Origin: UBA1447 sp964627535
Lineage (GTDB): Bacteria; Bacillota; Clostridia; Oscillospirales; Acutalibacteraceae
Reading direction: 5' to 3'
Assembly: GCA_964627535.1 (NCBI GenBank)
Contig: CAZVJW010000002.1
Span: 62,001-126,000, forward strand
Length of the DNA stretch: 64,000 nt
Positions 23,910 to 33,261 of the stretch are shown in pieces. The notes under the pieces were generated by a model. That model was not told the origin of the DNA. It did not search any database and saw only the letters and a list, made by a program, of their open reading frames with translations. The position numbers were made by a program, and so were the translations under genes. The stretch's first letter is position 1; each line of letters starts with the position of its first letter.

Positions 23910-24695
23910 TTAAATAATTAATGAACCGGTATCCCCTGATGTGTCATTATTCATTTGTATTATAGGTATGATTCCACCAATATCCTGTAAGTCGCCGTCA
24001 ATAAGTGAGACTGGTTGAATATTGTGTTTTAAAAGGAATTTATTTATTCTTTCGTAATCGGTGTGATATTTTAAATTACCGATAATTGCTAATTTGTTTT
24101 TATCAATAAGTCCTGTGCAACCACCGAAGAAACCATACTGATGATTATTTAACTTTATAGATCCTTTACTGATCAGTAAAACTTCAATACCCTTTTTTTC
24201 AAGAATGATTTTTATACCCTCATCCTCGGTAATAATTGTATTTTTATTCAATATGCATATGGAGCATTTTGTATATCCTTGCTTAACATGAATAATCTCC
24301 AAATTATTTGACTCGGCAAAAGTCAATATCTCCGGAGTAATTGTTTTGGTATTGCATATAACAAACATTCCCAGTCGTGCTGCGTTAAGATAAACATCCC
24401 CGGGATATGGTGAACTGATTGTAGTCATTGATAACATTGGATGGAATTTCAATTCTGACAGTTTACGGTACAAGAACATTTGTTCGCTTGAAAGAAGAAT
24501 TTTATTATCGCAAAAATGATAAACAAGTAAATCTGAATGATTTGCAATACCTGGCTCAAGATTGATATTTATTGATGTTTCCAGGTTATTTATTGATAAC
24601 TTTTGTAATGAATCTTTTAATCCGCTTATTCCCCCGGCAGTTATAACAACTTTGACTGCAGTTGTTGGCAAGTTAGGGATTTTAAGCGGTTTCAT
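23910..24695 (-). CDS. DUF6873-like protein, possible guanidino-modifying-enzyme fold
   Basis: A 261-residue protein I recognise only tentatively as the DUF6873 family, thought to share the GME (amidinotransferase/dimethylargininase) fold. Suggestive blocks are QGYTKCSICILN near residue 140, GFFGGCTGLI near 187 and the C-terminal LIDGDLQDIGGIIPI, reminiscent of the repeated active-site blocks of that fold. Activity and substrate are unknown. The start has AGAGG before the ATG. It lies 15 bp after radA, in the same direction, and is the first chromosomal gene to the right of the element. Confidence 0.5.
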   Translation of the reverse strand: MKPLKIPNLPTTAVKVVITAGGISGLKDSLQKLSINNLETSININLEPGIANHSDLLVYHFCDNKILLSSEQMFLYRKLSELKFHPMLSMTTISSPYPGDVYLNAARLGMFVICNTKTITPEILTFAESNNLEIIHVKQGYTKCSICILNKNTIITEDEGIKIILEKKGIEVLLISKGSIKLNNHQYGFFGGCTGLIDKNKLAIIGNLKYHTDYERINKFLLKHNIQPVSLIDGDLQDIGGIIPIIQMNNDTSGDTGSLII

Positions 24696-24710
24696 AAATA
24701 ATCCTCTGTT

Positions 24711-26078
24711 TTAAATAATTGCTTCAAATGCATCTCTAATATTCTTCACGCCAATAACTTCAATCAAGGAATTCGTTGAAGCGGTAAGAGATTTTAAATT
24801 ATGAAACGGAACAATACAACGTTTAAATCCAAGCCTTGACGCTTCTTTTATCCGTAGTTCACAATTACTGACTGCTCTGATTTCACCTGCAAGGCCTATT
24901 TCGCCAAATGCAAGTGAATCATCTCTTACAGGTGTATCCTTTAAACTTGATATCAGAGCAATTGCAACAGCCAAATCTGTAGCCGGTTCATCTAATTTTA
25001 AACCTCCGACAATATTTACATATGCATCCATATTACCTGTAAAGTAGCCTGCTCTTTTTTCCAGCACAGCAAGTAGCATCGACATACGATTGTAATCAAA
25101 TCCTGTTGCCATTCTTCTTGGTGTGCCAAAGCTTGTCGACGTAACAAGCCCCTGAACTTCAGCGAGAATTGGCCGTGAACCCTCCATAACACATGCTACA
25201 CAAGTTCCGGAAGTGTTCATCGGTCTTCCGGAAATTAACATTAATGACGGGTTTTCTACTTCAACAAGTCCCCTTTCAAGCATCTCAAAAACACCGATTT
25301 CATTTGTTGATCCGTATCTGTTTTTTACCGCTCTCAGAATCCTGTATGACAGGTGTCTTTCACCTTCAAAATATAAAACAGCGTCAACAATATGCTCAAG
25401 CACTTTTGGACCTGCTATGTTTCCGTCCTTATTAACATGACCGACAATAAAAATCGGTATACTCAAACTCTTTGCTGTTCTCATAAATAAGCTTGTAGAT
25501 TCTCTTACTTGCGTAACACTGCCTGGTGACGATGCCAGTTCCGTAATATTCATTGTTTGTATGGAATCAATTATTACGAAGCTTATACTTGATTTCCTAA
25601 TAAATTCAACGATAATTTCTGCATCAGTTTCACACATAAATGAGAGATTGCCGGTTGTAACTCTAAGCCTGTCGGCTCTAAGTTTAAGCTGATGAGCAGA
25701 TTCTTCGCCTGATACATATAGTATTTTTAAATCTTTGCCAAGGAATTCACAAATTTGAAGCAAAATTGTTGATTTGCCAATACCGGGGTCTCCGCTTAAA
25801 AGCACAAGAGAACCTCCAACAATGCCACCACCCAGCACTCTGTCAAGTTCAGCCATACCTGTTTCATGGCGTATATTGGTATCTGCGATTATATCATTAA
25901 TAGAAAGAACAGAAGGTATGTGATCGCTAAAGACTTTTTTTAATGATGGCGACAGTATTGCCTTCGTTTCCTCATTCATGCAATTCCATTCACCGCAACT
26001 TGGACAACATCCATACCACTTGACGCTCTCATAACCGCATTGACTGCATATGAAAACAGATTTAACTTTTGCAGGCAT
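24711..26078 (-). CDS. radA: DNA repair protein RadA (Sms)
   Basis: A 455-residue RecA-like protein that processes recombination intermediates and drives branch migration. An N-terminal C4 zinc finger (CSQCGYESVKWYGCCPSCGEW) is followed by Walker A GDPGIGKS, the RadA-specific KNRYGSTNEIGVFEM motif, and a C-terminal Lon-protease-like domain without a catalytic serine context. Length and order match the family. Confidence 0.97.
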   Translation of the reverse strand: MPAKVKSVFICSQCGYESVKWYGCCPSCGEWNCMNEETKAILSPSLKKVFSDHIPSVLSINDIIADTNIRHETGMAELDRVLGGGIVGGSLVLLSGDPGIGKSTILLQICEFLGKDLKILYVSGEESAHQLKLRADRLRVTTGNLSFMCETDAEIIVEFIRKSSISFVIIDSIQTMNITELASSPGSVTQVRESTSLFMRTAKSLSIPIFIVGHVNKDGNIAGPKVLEHIVDAVLYFEGERHLSYRILRAVKNRYGSTNEIGVFEMLERGLVEVENPSLMLISGRPMNTSGTCVACVMEGSRPILAEVQGLVTSTSFGTPRRMATGFDYNRMSMLLAVLEKRAGYFTGNMDAYVNIVGGLKLDEPATDLAVAIALISSLKDTPVRDDSLAFGEIGLAGEIRAVSNCELRIKEASRLGFKRCIVPFHNLKSLTASTNSLIEVIGVKNIRDAFEAII

Positions 26079-26143
26079 AATAAAACCACCGTTTTTTCTC
26101 TGCTTAAGATAAAATTATTCATTTTATTTTGTGCAGTAAATAG

Positions 26144-27049
26144 TCATTGCTGTTTATATTCAGAACAGAATTTCCAATTGAAGACTGTTTTCACAGAACC
26201 GGAAGTGCGCTTTAAAATTATATAATCCATAATTGATTTTACCGCAAAACCTAAATAGAAACCAATTGAATTAAGAATGACATCGTCAATATCGCAGTTG
26301 CCATTTTTAAATATCAACTGCGATAATTCAATAGAGGCGGATATTGTTATTGGCAGCAAAATAAATACTAATGGTTTAATTCTATTTTTAATTACCTTGA
26401 TATAAAATCCTGCCGGTGTAAAATATAAGAGATTCCCGAAAAAATACATGAATATTTCATAATTGTAGTTATATGTCTGCATGGTTCTAAATGGAATAAA
26501 ATTTGAATCCGAAACATCATAAACCGGAGACCTTATTAAGATGAAACTGTATATTAAAAGTAAAGCATAGTATATAAAGAAACCTCGGCTTGCAATATTG
26601 AAAAACATATCATATTCATAAGTTGAATCTCTTGATTCGGGATATTTCTTAAAAATTCTTATCAATGTAAATATAATTATGACGGTAAACCAAACAAGCC
26701 CGACAGATAACGGTTTATCAAAGTAAAATAAATATATCCACCTATCAAAGGTTGCACCCTGCATTATGTTTTCAATTTGCATCACTATTTGCCAAACAAT
26801 TGCAATAATAATAAAGACAGCTAAAAACATATCTATAGATAATGCTATAATCCTTATGTTTACTTTGATGATTAGGCTGAATATTACAACAAGAGAAGAT
26901 AGGAAACACGTTAAAACAATTTGAACCGTTAACTTTCCTGTATTTACAAAAGAAGGATAGACAGATAAGATAAAAAGAAGCGCAAAAATTAAAGAAGATA
27001 ATATATCTTTTTTTGTGAAACAAATATTTTTTGAATACTGCTTATGCAT
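26144..27049 (-). CDS. VanZ-like membrane protein
   Basis: A 301-residue membrane protein with about seven hydrophobic segments. The C-terminal half matches VanZ-like domains: IPFRTMQTYN, NLLYFTPAGFYI, ASIELSQLIF and CDIDDVILNSIGFYLGF. VanZ confers low-level teicoplanin resistance in enterococci; most family members have no proven role and probably act at the envelope. It overlaps the end of ruvX by 8 bp, so it belongs to that operon. Confidence 0.8.
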   Translation of the reverse strand: MHKQYSKNICFTKKDILSSLIFALLFILSVYPSFVNTGKLTVQIVLTCFLSSLVVIFSLIIKVNIRIIALSIDMFLAVFIIIAIVWQIVMQIENIMQGATFDRWIYLFYFDKPLSVGLVWFTVIIIFTLIRIFKKYPESRDSTYEYDMFFNIASRGFFIYYALLLIYSFILIRSPVYDVSDSNFIPFRTMQTYNYNYEIFMYFFGNLLYFTPAGFYIKVIKNRIKPLVFILLPITISASIELSQLIFKNGNCDIDDVILNSIGFYLGFAVKSIMDYIILKRTSGSVKTVFNWKFCSEYKQQ

Positions 27050-27470
27050 TATTCATTCTCCTGTAACTTAAATAATCCTGTAAAATAATTGTTGCCGCAA
27101 CAACATCGATTATCGCCTTTCTCTTCATACCTCTGATATTGGTTGAATTAAGAACATTATGTGCAGATACTGTTGTCAGTCTTTCATCCCAAAAAACTGT
27201 TTTTATTCCTGTCGAATTTTCTAATGCTTGCGCAAATTTCTCGCTTTTGATTGCTCTTGTCCCCTCACTTGAATCCATATTTCTTGGATATCCGACAACA
27301 AACAGTTCAGCTTTTTGTTGCCGTGCAAGCTCAGCTATTTTTTCAACTAACTTTGCGGCATTTTGTTGTTCAATGACACATACCGGAGAGGCTAATATTT
27401 CAAGACGGTCACATATAGCTATACCGGTTCTAACATCACCGTAATCAACAGCCATAATGATCATTCCCAT
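27042..27470 (-). CDS. ruvX: Putative pre-16S rRNA nuclease / Holliday junction resolvase
   Basis: A 142-residue YqgF/RuvX protein with an RNase H fold. AVDYGDVRTGIAI holds the first catalytic Asp, WDERLTTVSA the Glu, and IDVVAATIILQDYL the last Asp. The family is implicated in 5' processing of 16S rRNA. It overlaps pyrD by 10 bp and the VanZ-like gene by 8 bp. Confidence 0.92.
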   Translation of the reverse strand: MGMIIMAVDYGDVRTGIAICDRLEILASPVCVIEQQNAAKLVEKIAELARQQKAELFVVGYPRNMDSSEGTRAIKSEKFAQALENSTGIKTVFWDERLTTVSAHNVLNSTNIRGMKRKAIIDVVAATIILQDYLSYRRMNNA

Positions 27471-28375
27471 ATCTCAACCTTTCCTACTAAGTCGGGAATT
27501 CTGGTAATTTTATTATTATCAAGATATCCGTTAATTCCTTCAATTACTTTTAGCGGAGTATAAGCATCGGTGAAGTTCGCTGTGCCAATCTGAACGGCAG
27601 ACGCACCTGCAAGCATAATTTCCACAGCATCTTTCCAGTTCGCAATACCTCCCATACCGATTATGGGTATTTTTACTCTACCCGCAGCTTGCCATACCAT
27701 TCTGACAGCCACAGGTAAAACAGCGGGACCCGATAGCCCACCGGTATTATTTTTTAGAATGGGTCTGCGTGTTTTTATGTCAATTTTCATTCCGGTTATT
27801 GTATTTATCATTGAAATTGCATCTGCGCCTGCAGCTTCAGCGGCTGCTGAAAGCTCACCAATATCACTGACATTAGGCGTTAGCTTGACAATGAGCGGTT
27901 TTTTGCATATTTTCCGAACAAGATTTGTAATGTTTTCCACACCGGAACAAGTTGTGCTAAAAGAAATTCCACCGGCTTTCACATTTGGACATGAAATGTT
28001 CAATTCAATCATGTCAACCGCCGTGTCGTTAAGTTTTTCTGCAACTTCACAATATTGTTCGTTTGTACTGCCGGCAATATTTACAATTATGACGGTATTT
28101 TGTTTTTGAAGCCAAGGTAAAAAGTTTTCTATAAAGCAATCAATTCCGGGGTTTTGCAGTCCGACACTGTTAAGAATTCCTGATGGAGTTTCAGCAATTC
28201 TTGGCGGTGGATTTCCTGGTCTCTTCTCGTGTGTTATTCCTTTACACGATATACCGCCGAGTCTTTCAAGAGGAAAGAGTTCATTATATTCAGAGCCAAA
28301 TCCATATGTCCCTGATGCTGTGATGACAGGGTTTTTAAACAAAACATCAGCAATATTTATACTTAAATCAGCCAT
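27461..28375 (-). CDS. pyrD: Dihydroorotate dehydrogenase B, catalytic subunit
   Basis: A 304-residue FMN enzyme oxidising dihydroorotate to orotate, with PyrK passing electrons to NAD. NISCPNVKAGG carries the class 1B region with the catalytic Cys. KLTPNVSDI, MINTITGMKID and GMGGIANWKDAVEIMLAGASAVQIGTA are FMN-binding blocks. I start at the ATG at 28375, 10 bp after GAGGAGG; the frame is open two codons further up. Its ATG overlaps the pyrK stop. Confidence 0.95.
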   Translation of the reverse strand: MADLSINIADVLFKNPVITASGTYGFGSEYNELFPLERLGGISCKGITHEKRPGNPPPRIAETPSGILNSVGLQNPGIDCFIENFLPWLQKQNTVIIVNIAGSTNEQYCEVAEKLNDTAVDMIELNISCPNVKAGGISFSTTCSGVENITNLVRKICKKPLIVKLTPNVSDIGELSAAAEAAGADAISMINTITGMKIDIKTRRPILKNNTGGLSGPAVLPVAVRMVWQAAGRVKIPIIGMGGIANWKDAVEIMLAGASAVQIGTANFTDAYTPLKVIEGINGYLDNNKITRIPDLVGKVEIWE

Positions 28376-29145
28376 TACCAAACGACCTCCTCGGCATCAA
28401 AAACAGGACCGTCTTTGCATACATGCTTAAAATCAATTTTATTTTTTGCTTTAATCTGGCATGCACATACAAGACATGCACCTACACCGCAGCCCATTCG
28501 TTCTTCAAGGGAAACATAGCATTTAATGTTATGCGCAGCTGCAATTCTGCTTACAGCTTTTAGCATAACAGTCGGTCCGCATGAATATATAACATCATAA
28601 TTGTAATTAATCAGTCTTTCACTGAGAAGATCTGTAACAAAACCTTTTTTTCCAAGACTGCCATTGTCGGTAGCAATAAGTACATTAGAGCATATATTTT
28701 CAAAATCATGTTTTAAAATAACGCTTTCCCGGTTTCTAAAACCGAGAATAGCATCGGCATTGCCTTTAAACTCCTTCGCTGCTTCAAGTAATGGAGGCGT
28801 ACCAATACCGCCACCGATAAAAAGAGATTTTTTATTTACATCTGTAAAATCAAATCCGTTTCCCAAGGGACCGAGAATATCGAGTTGATCTCCTGCACAT
28901 TTTTGTGAAAGCCAAGAAGTTCCTTCGCCTCGAACATCAAATATGAGACGTACTGTCCCGGCATATTTGTCTAATTCGCAAATTGATATCGGACGACGAA
29001 GAGTCTTGTTTCCGCAACGGATATGAACAAACTGGCCGGAAGTAGCATGTAAAACAATATCCGGACAAAATATTGAAAAATCAAAACAATTATCATTTAG
29101 TTTCTTTACTGCTTTCAACGGAAAACAACCTTGAAAATAAGCCAT
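28375..29145 (-). CDS. pyrK: Dihydroorotate dehydrogenase B, electron-transfer subunit
   Basis: A 256-residue FAD/2Fe-2S reductase subunit of the PyrDB complex. LRRPISICE is the FAD motif, GGGIGTPPLLEAA the NAD site, and CGVGACLVCACQ with a later Cys in HVCKDGPVF binds the 2Fe-2S cluster. The frame extends 42 codons into the end of carB, but the ATG at 29145 has a GGAGATTCAT site directly before it and matches the family N-terminus. Confidence 0.94.
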   Translation of the reverse strand: MAYFQGCFPLKAVKKLNDNCFDFSIFCPDIVLHATSGQFVHIRCGNKTLRRPISICELDKYAGTVRLIFDVRGEGTSWLSQKCAGDQLDILGPLGNGFDFTDVNKKSLFIGGGIGTPPLLEAAKEFKGNADAILGFRNRESVILKHDFENICSNVLIATDNGSLGKKGFVTDLLSERLINYNYDVIYSCGPTVMLKAVSRIAAAHNIKCYVSLEERMGCGVGACLVCACQIKAKNKIDFKHVCKDGPVFDAEEVVW

Positions 29146-29155
29146 ATGAATCTCC

Positions 29156-32155
29156 TTAAATTTTAGAAATATCAATAAGTTCAATATCTTCAAGAGAACG
29201 TTTATTTGCAAGACATTGCGCCAGTGCATTTGCTGTATCAAGAGTTGTGAATGTCGGAATCTGTTTTTCAATTGCTCTTCTTCGAATTGTTATATCGTCA
29301 CCAAGCGCATCTGTTGCTTTTTCGGATGTCGATATGACATAGACTATTTTATTACTGTTTATCAGGTCAAGTATATTTGGAGATCCTTCATGAAGCTTTC
29401 TGACTGAGCTTGAAGCAACATGGTTCGTATTCAAGTATTTTGCTGTTCCGGCTGTTGCATAAAGGTTAAAATCGAGCTGAGAGAATTTGTCGGCTACAGT
29501 TACCGCATCCTGCTTATCTGAGTTTCTTACAGTGAAAAGCACTCCACTCGATCGCTTTATTCTCATTCCAGAGGCGATGAGTCCTTTTAACAAAGCATCT
29601 TCAAAATGTTCGGCAATTCCCAAAACTTCTCCTGTTGATTTCATCTCAAGGCCAAGTTGAGCATCTGCACCGGTTAACTTGTCAAAGCTGAAAACTGGCA
29701 CTCTTACAGCATATAAACCATTACCTTGAAAAAGCCCGTTATTATACCCCATGCTGGTTAACTTCTCCCCAAGCATGCATCTGACAGCTGTTTCAATAAT
29801 AGGCAGTCCGCTTGCCTTACTGATAAATGGAATATTGTGGAAGGAACTTGATGATATTTCTGTAACATAAAGCTTATTATCATAGAGCACCATTTGTATA
29901 TTCAGAATACCTTTGTAATTTAACGCAGATGCAATTTTGCCTGAATATTCAATGACAGTGTCTATTTGTTTGTTACTTAATGTTATTGTGGGACATACAG
30001 AAATAGCATCACCGGAATGAATTCCGGAATGTTCAATATGTTCGGATATACCCGGAATCATGCAATTGACACCATCACTGAGAGCGTCAACTTCAATACT
30101 GGTTGTATTAAAGAAATGTTCATTTGTGAATGATATTTGTAAATCAGCAAGTTTCTTTTGTATGGATTCTTTATCAGCTAAGATATCAATAAGATTTTCA
30201 TCAAGTCCAAGAAGGTTTATACGCGTTTTTGATAAAGCTTTTGTTAGAAGAACGGCTTTTTCTCCGGAAAATTGAGTAATAACACCCCAAGGCCGTTCCG
30301 TAGCAACCAGATTATTGATGTCTTCTACACAAAGCGGATCGAGGTACAACCTGTCAGACATTCTGTAATCTGTTGAAACAGCTTCAGGATTATTGTTTGC
30401 AGATATTGTTGAATATCCTAAAGCGTTAAGAGCCTTCAGACAATGAACATTACAATAATCAAGCTCATTGCCATGACCTATCGTTGCGGGTCCGGAACCA
30501 ATGACAAGAACCTTTCGTTTACCCCGTTCAGATAAATCAGTAAATAAATGAGCTTCATTTTCATCATCAAATGCAGAATAAAAATATGGTTTAGCAGCAT
30601 CAAATTCAGCGGCGCAGGTATCTACCATTTTATAACTTGGTGCAACATTAATGCTTTCCTGTTTGCCGGTATAGCCTTTTATTGTTTCATCGAGAAAGCC
30701 TATTCTTTTTGCATGATGGTATATATCCTCATTAATTTCACCATTGAGCTCTGACTCCATATCTGCAATATTTTTTAATTTTGCAAGAAACCAGTTGTCG
30801 ATTTTAGTAAGGTTATAAATTACATCAAATGAAACTCCTCGTTTTATCGACTCGTAAATTGCAAATATTCGCTCATCATCGGAATTAGCAATTGTCTGAA
30901 TGATTTCTTCATCGCTTTTACTGCTGAATTTTGGTAAACTCGGGGTTATAATTCCAATATTAATTGATCGAACTGCTTTCATAAATGCAAGTTCGAAACT
31001 TGTTCCTATAGAAATAGTTTCGCCGGTTGCCTGCATAGATGAACCCAATTTACGGTTTGCATAATCGAATTTGTCAAACGACCATTTTGGGAATTTAACC
31101 GCACAATAGTCGATAGCAGGCTCGCAGCACGCCATAGTACAACCTGTTATTTCATTGATTATTTCATGAAGTTTATAGCCTATAGCAACCTTTGCTGCTA
31201 CCCTGGCAATGGGATAACCCGTTGCTTTTGAAACTAATGCTGATGATCTGCTTGCCATTGGCGTTACAGATACTACGGTATATTCACTCCCATCGGATTT
31301 GATTGCAAATTGAATGTTGCAATTCCCGATTAAACCTAAATGAGAAATGATATTGAGTGCAGTAGCACGCAACAACACCCCTTCAGAATCTGTTAATGTT
31401 TGGGCAGGTGTTACAATAATACTATCACCCGTATGAATACCTATAGGATCTAAATTTTCCATATTAGAAATGCAAATACAGTTTCCTGCACTGTCACGGA
31501 TAACTTCAAATTCGATTTCTTTCCAACCTGAAATGCACTTTTCAACAAGAACTTGGTGTATAAGCGAAACATTAAGGGCTTCCAAGGAAGATTCTATTAA
31601 CTCTTCTGAGGTATAACAAATTTTCGGCGTTTCTCCGCCAAGTTCATAAGCAGGCAGGATGATAACAGGGAAACCTATCTTTTCTGCAAAATTAACTGCG
31701 TCATTCGCATTCTCAATAATCGCTGATTGAACCGAAGACTCATTAATTGCAGAAAGCATTTGATTAAGACACTCGCGGTTTTGTACACGTTGAATAAGCT
31801 CAGCTGTTACAGATAGAAGCTGAACGCTATTTTCATCTAAAAATCCGTTGTTATATAGTTCGAGCGCAATTTCGAGCCCTTTAGCGCCACCCATTGTAGG
31901 CAGAATGCTGTCAGGCTTTTCAAAAGCAATAATCCTTTTTACTACATCTATATTGAGAGGTTCTATATAGATCGCATCAGCAATATCACTATCTGTAATA
32001 ATAGAAGCAGGATTTGAGTTAATAACAATTACTCGGATTTTATCTTCTTTAAGAGCAAGACAAGCTTGAACTCCCGAATAGTCATATTCAGAGGACTGAC
32101 CAATAACAACAGGTCCGGAGCCTATTACAAGAACACTTTTTATATTATTTTTCAA
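29156..32155 (-). CDS. carB: Carbamoyl-phosphate synthase large subunit homologue, active sites degenerate
   Basis: A 999-residue CarB homologue, about 70 shorter than usual. The domain order is recognisable: ATP-grasp 1, linker (YKMVDTCAAEFDA), ATP-grasp 2, MGS-like regulatory domain. In half 1, E. coli Arg169 is Leu (ILPAYELGG), the GGSGGG loop is GGETPK, Glu208 is Lys, and E299/N301/R303 of EMNPR read SVTPM. In half 2 about 60 residues containing RPSYVLGG are missing, Arg675 is Lys, and NPRAAR reads SSSSFH. The frame is intact, with a TTG start behind GGAGG and a 4 bp overlap with carA. Normal catalysis looks impossible; the regulatory domain seems preserved. Confidence 0.88.
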   Translation of the reverse strand: MKNNIKSVLVIGSGPVVIGQSSEYDYSGVQACLALKEDKIRVIVINSNPASIITDSDIADAIYIEPLNIDVVKRIIAFEKPDSILPTMGGAKGLEIALELYNNGFLDENSVQLLSVTAELIQRVQNRECLNQMLSAINESSVQSAIIENANDAVNFAEKIGFPVIILPAYELGGETPKICYTSEELIESSLEALNVSLIHQVLVEKCISGWKEIEFEVIRDSAGNCICISNMENLDPIGIHTGDSIIVTPAQTLTDSEGVLLRATALNIISHLGLIGNCNIQFAIKSDGSEYTVVSVTPMASRSSALVSKATGYPIARVAAKVAIGYKLHEIINEITGCTMACCEPAIDYCAVKFPKWSFDKFDYANRKLGSSMQATGETISIGTSFELAFMKAVRSINIGIITPSLPKFSSKSDEEIIQTIANSDDERIFAIYESIKRGVSFDVIYNLTKIDNWFLAKLKNIADMESELNGEINEDIYHHAKRIGFLDETIKGYTGKQESINVAPSYKMVDTCAAEFDAAKPYFYSAFDDENEAHLFTDLSERGKRKVLVIGSGPATIGHGNELDYCNVHCLKALNALGYSTISANNNPEAVSTDYRMSDRLYLDPLCVEDINNLVATERPWGVITQFSGEKAVLLTKALSKTRINLLGLDENLIDILADKESIQKKLADLQISFTNEHFFNTTSIEVDALSDGVNCMIPGISEHIEHSGIHSGDAISVCPTITLSNKQIDTVIEYSGKIASALNYKGILNIQMVLYDNKLYVTEISSSSFHNIPFISKASGLPIIETAVRCMLGEKLTSMGYNNGLFQGNGLYAVRVPVFSFDKLTGADAQLGLEMKSTGEVLGIAEHFEDALLKGLIASGMRIKRSSGVLFTVRNSDKQDAVTVADKFSQLDFNLYATAGTAKYLNTNHVASSSVRKLHEGSPNILDLINSNKIVYVISTSEKATDALGDDITIRRRAIEKQIPTFTTLDTANALAQCLANKRSLEDIELIDISKI

Positions 32156-33249
32156 ACTCCCCTGCCTCCTTTCATTAGAGCTATAAACTTATCATATACC
32201 CATGATGTATCAGAAAAGCTGCCGATGTCAATTGGTGTAAATTGAATGGAAAAACCGGGGAAATCATAATAAATAAGACCTTCAATTGAATTATCATTAA
32301 CATTTCGCATGATTACTTCTGCCGTATTTTCATTTAAGCTTCCATCAGCAACGTCATAACCATGATTTTGTGTTGTTACAAGAACATTATCTGTTCCGCA
32401 AACAATAACAGGTTGGTTTGAGCCTCTGTGTCCCTTAGGCATTTTATTTATTATGCCGTCAATTGCAAGAACCATCATTTGGTGTCCGACACCAATACCA
32501 AGCGAAGGAATCTTTTCTTTAATTAATGTTTTAATATTTTCAACCAAAACAGGATCATCATCAGGATCTCCGGGACCATTAGAGAAAACAAGACCGTCAG
32601 GGTTATGTTTTAATAATTCCTCAGGAATAGTACCGGCGGGAACAATTGTTAAGTTGCATCCACGTTGTAACAAAGATTTTAACATTGTCCGCGGAAAGCC
32701 ATAATCTATTACAACTACATTGAATATTGGATTTTCTGATTTATATTCAATGATATTTTTTATTGTTACTGCAGAAACTGCGCCATGAATTGAATAACAT
32801 TTAATCCTGTTCATAAGTTCATCAAAATGATCAAGCGTATTTGTTATTGCACCATTAAAATATCCTTTATCTCTTAATGCTCTGGTTAACCGTCTTGTGT
32901 CGATTCCGAAAATACCGACAATGTTTACACGCTTTAAATATTCGTCAAGCGTAACGCCTCCAAAAATATTTGAAGGTGAATTACACCACTCTCGAGCAAT
33001 ATATCCGTTTGCTGTAATGTCTGATGAGTTAATATCATTTTCAATTCCCCTATTACCGATTAGAGGATATGTTTGAGCTACAATTTGACCATAATATGTC
33101 GGATCACTCAGCAGTTCCTGGTATGAAGCTGTGCAGGTGTTAAAAACAACCTCGCCGATAGCTTCTCCTTCTTTGCCCATTGAGCTGCCTTTGAAGACGG
33201 TGCCATCCGCCAAAACAAGATAGGCAGTTTTCGTTTTGATCTTTTCCAA
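32152..33249 (-). CDS. carA: Carbamoyl-phosphate synthase small subunit homologue lacking the glutaminase triad
   Basis: A 365-residue CarA homologue with a normal N-terminal domain (YLVLADGTVFKG) and a class I amidotransferase fold. The catalytic set is gone. The nucleophile motif GICLGHQ reads GIGVGHQ (Cys to Gly), and FHPEA reads FTPID (His to Thr, Glu to Ile). GPGDP, GHRGSNQPV and TTQNHGYDV are kept. It cannot hydrolyse glutamine in the usual way. Mammalian CPS1 shows that loss of the Cys alone can be tolerated with ammonia, but here the partner CarB is also abnormal. The start is TTG behind GAGGAGG. Confidence 0.9.
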   Translation of the reverse strand: MEKIKTKTAYLVLADGTVFKGSSMGKEGEAIGEVVFNTCTASYQELLSDPTYYGQIVAQTYPLIGNRGIENDINSSDITANGYIAREWCNSPSNIFGGVTLDEYLKRVNIVGIFGIDTRRLTRALRDKGYFNGAITNTLDHFDELMNRIKCYSIHGAVSAVTIKNIIEYKSENPIFNVVVIDYGFPRTMLKSLLQRGCNLTIVPAGTIPEELLKHNPDGLVFSNGPGDPDDDPVLVENIKTLIKEKIPSLGIGVGHQMMVLAIDGIINKMPKGHRGSNQPVIVCGTDNVLVTTQNHGYDVADGSLNENTAEVIMRNVNDNSIEGLIYYDFPGFSIQFTPIDIGSFSDTSWVYDKFIALMKGGRGV

Positions 33250-33261
33250 ATTAAGTCCTCC

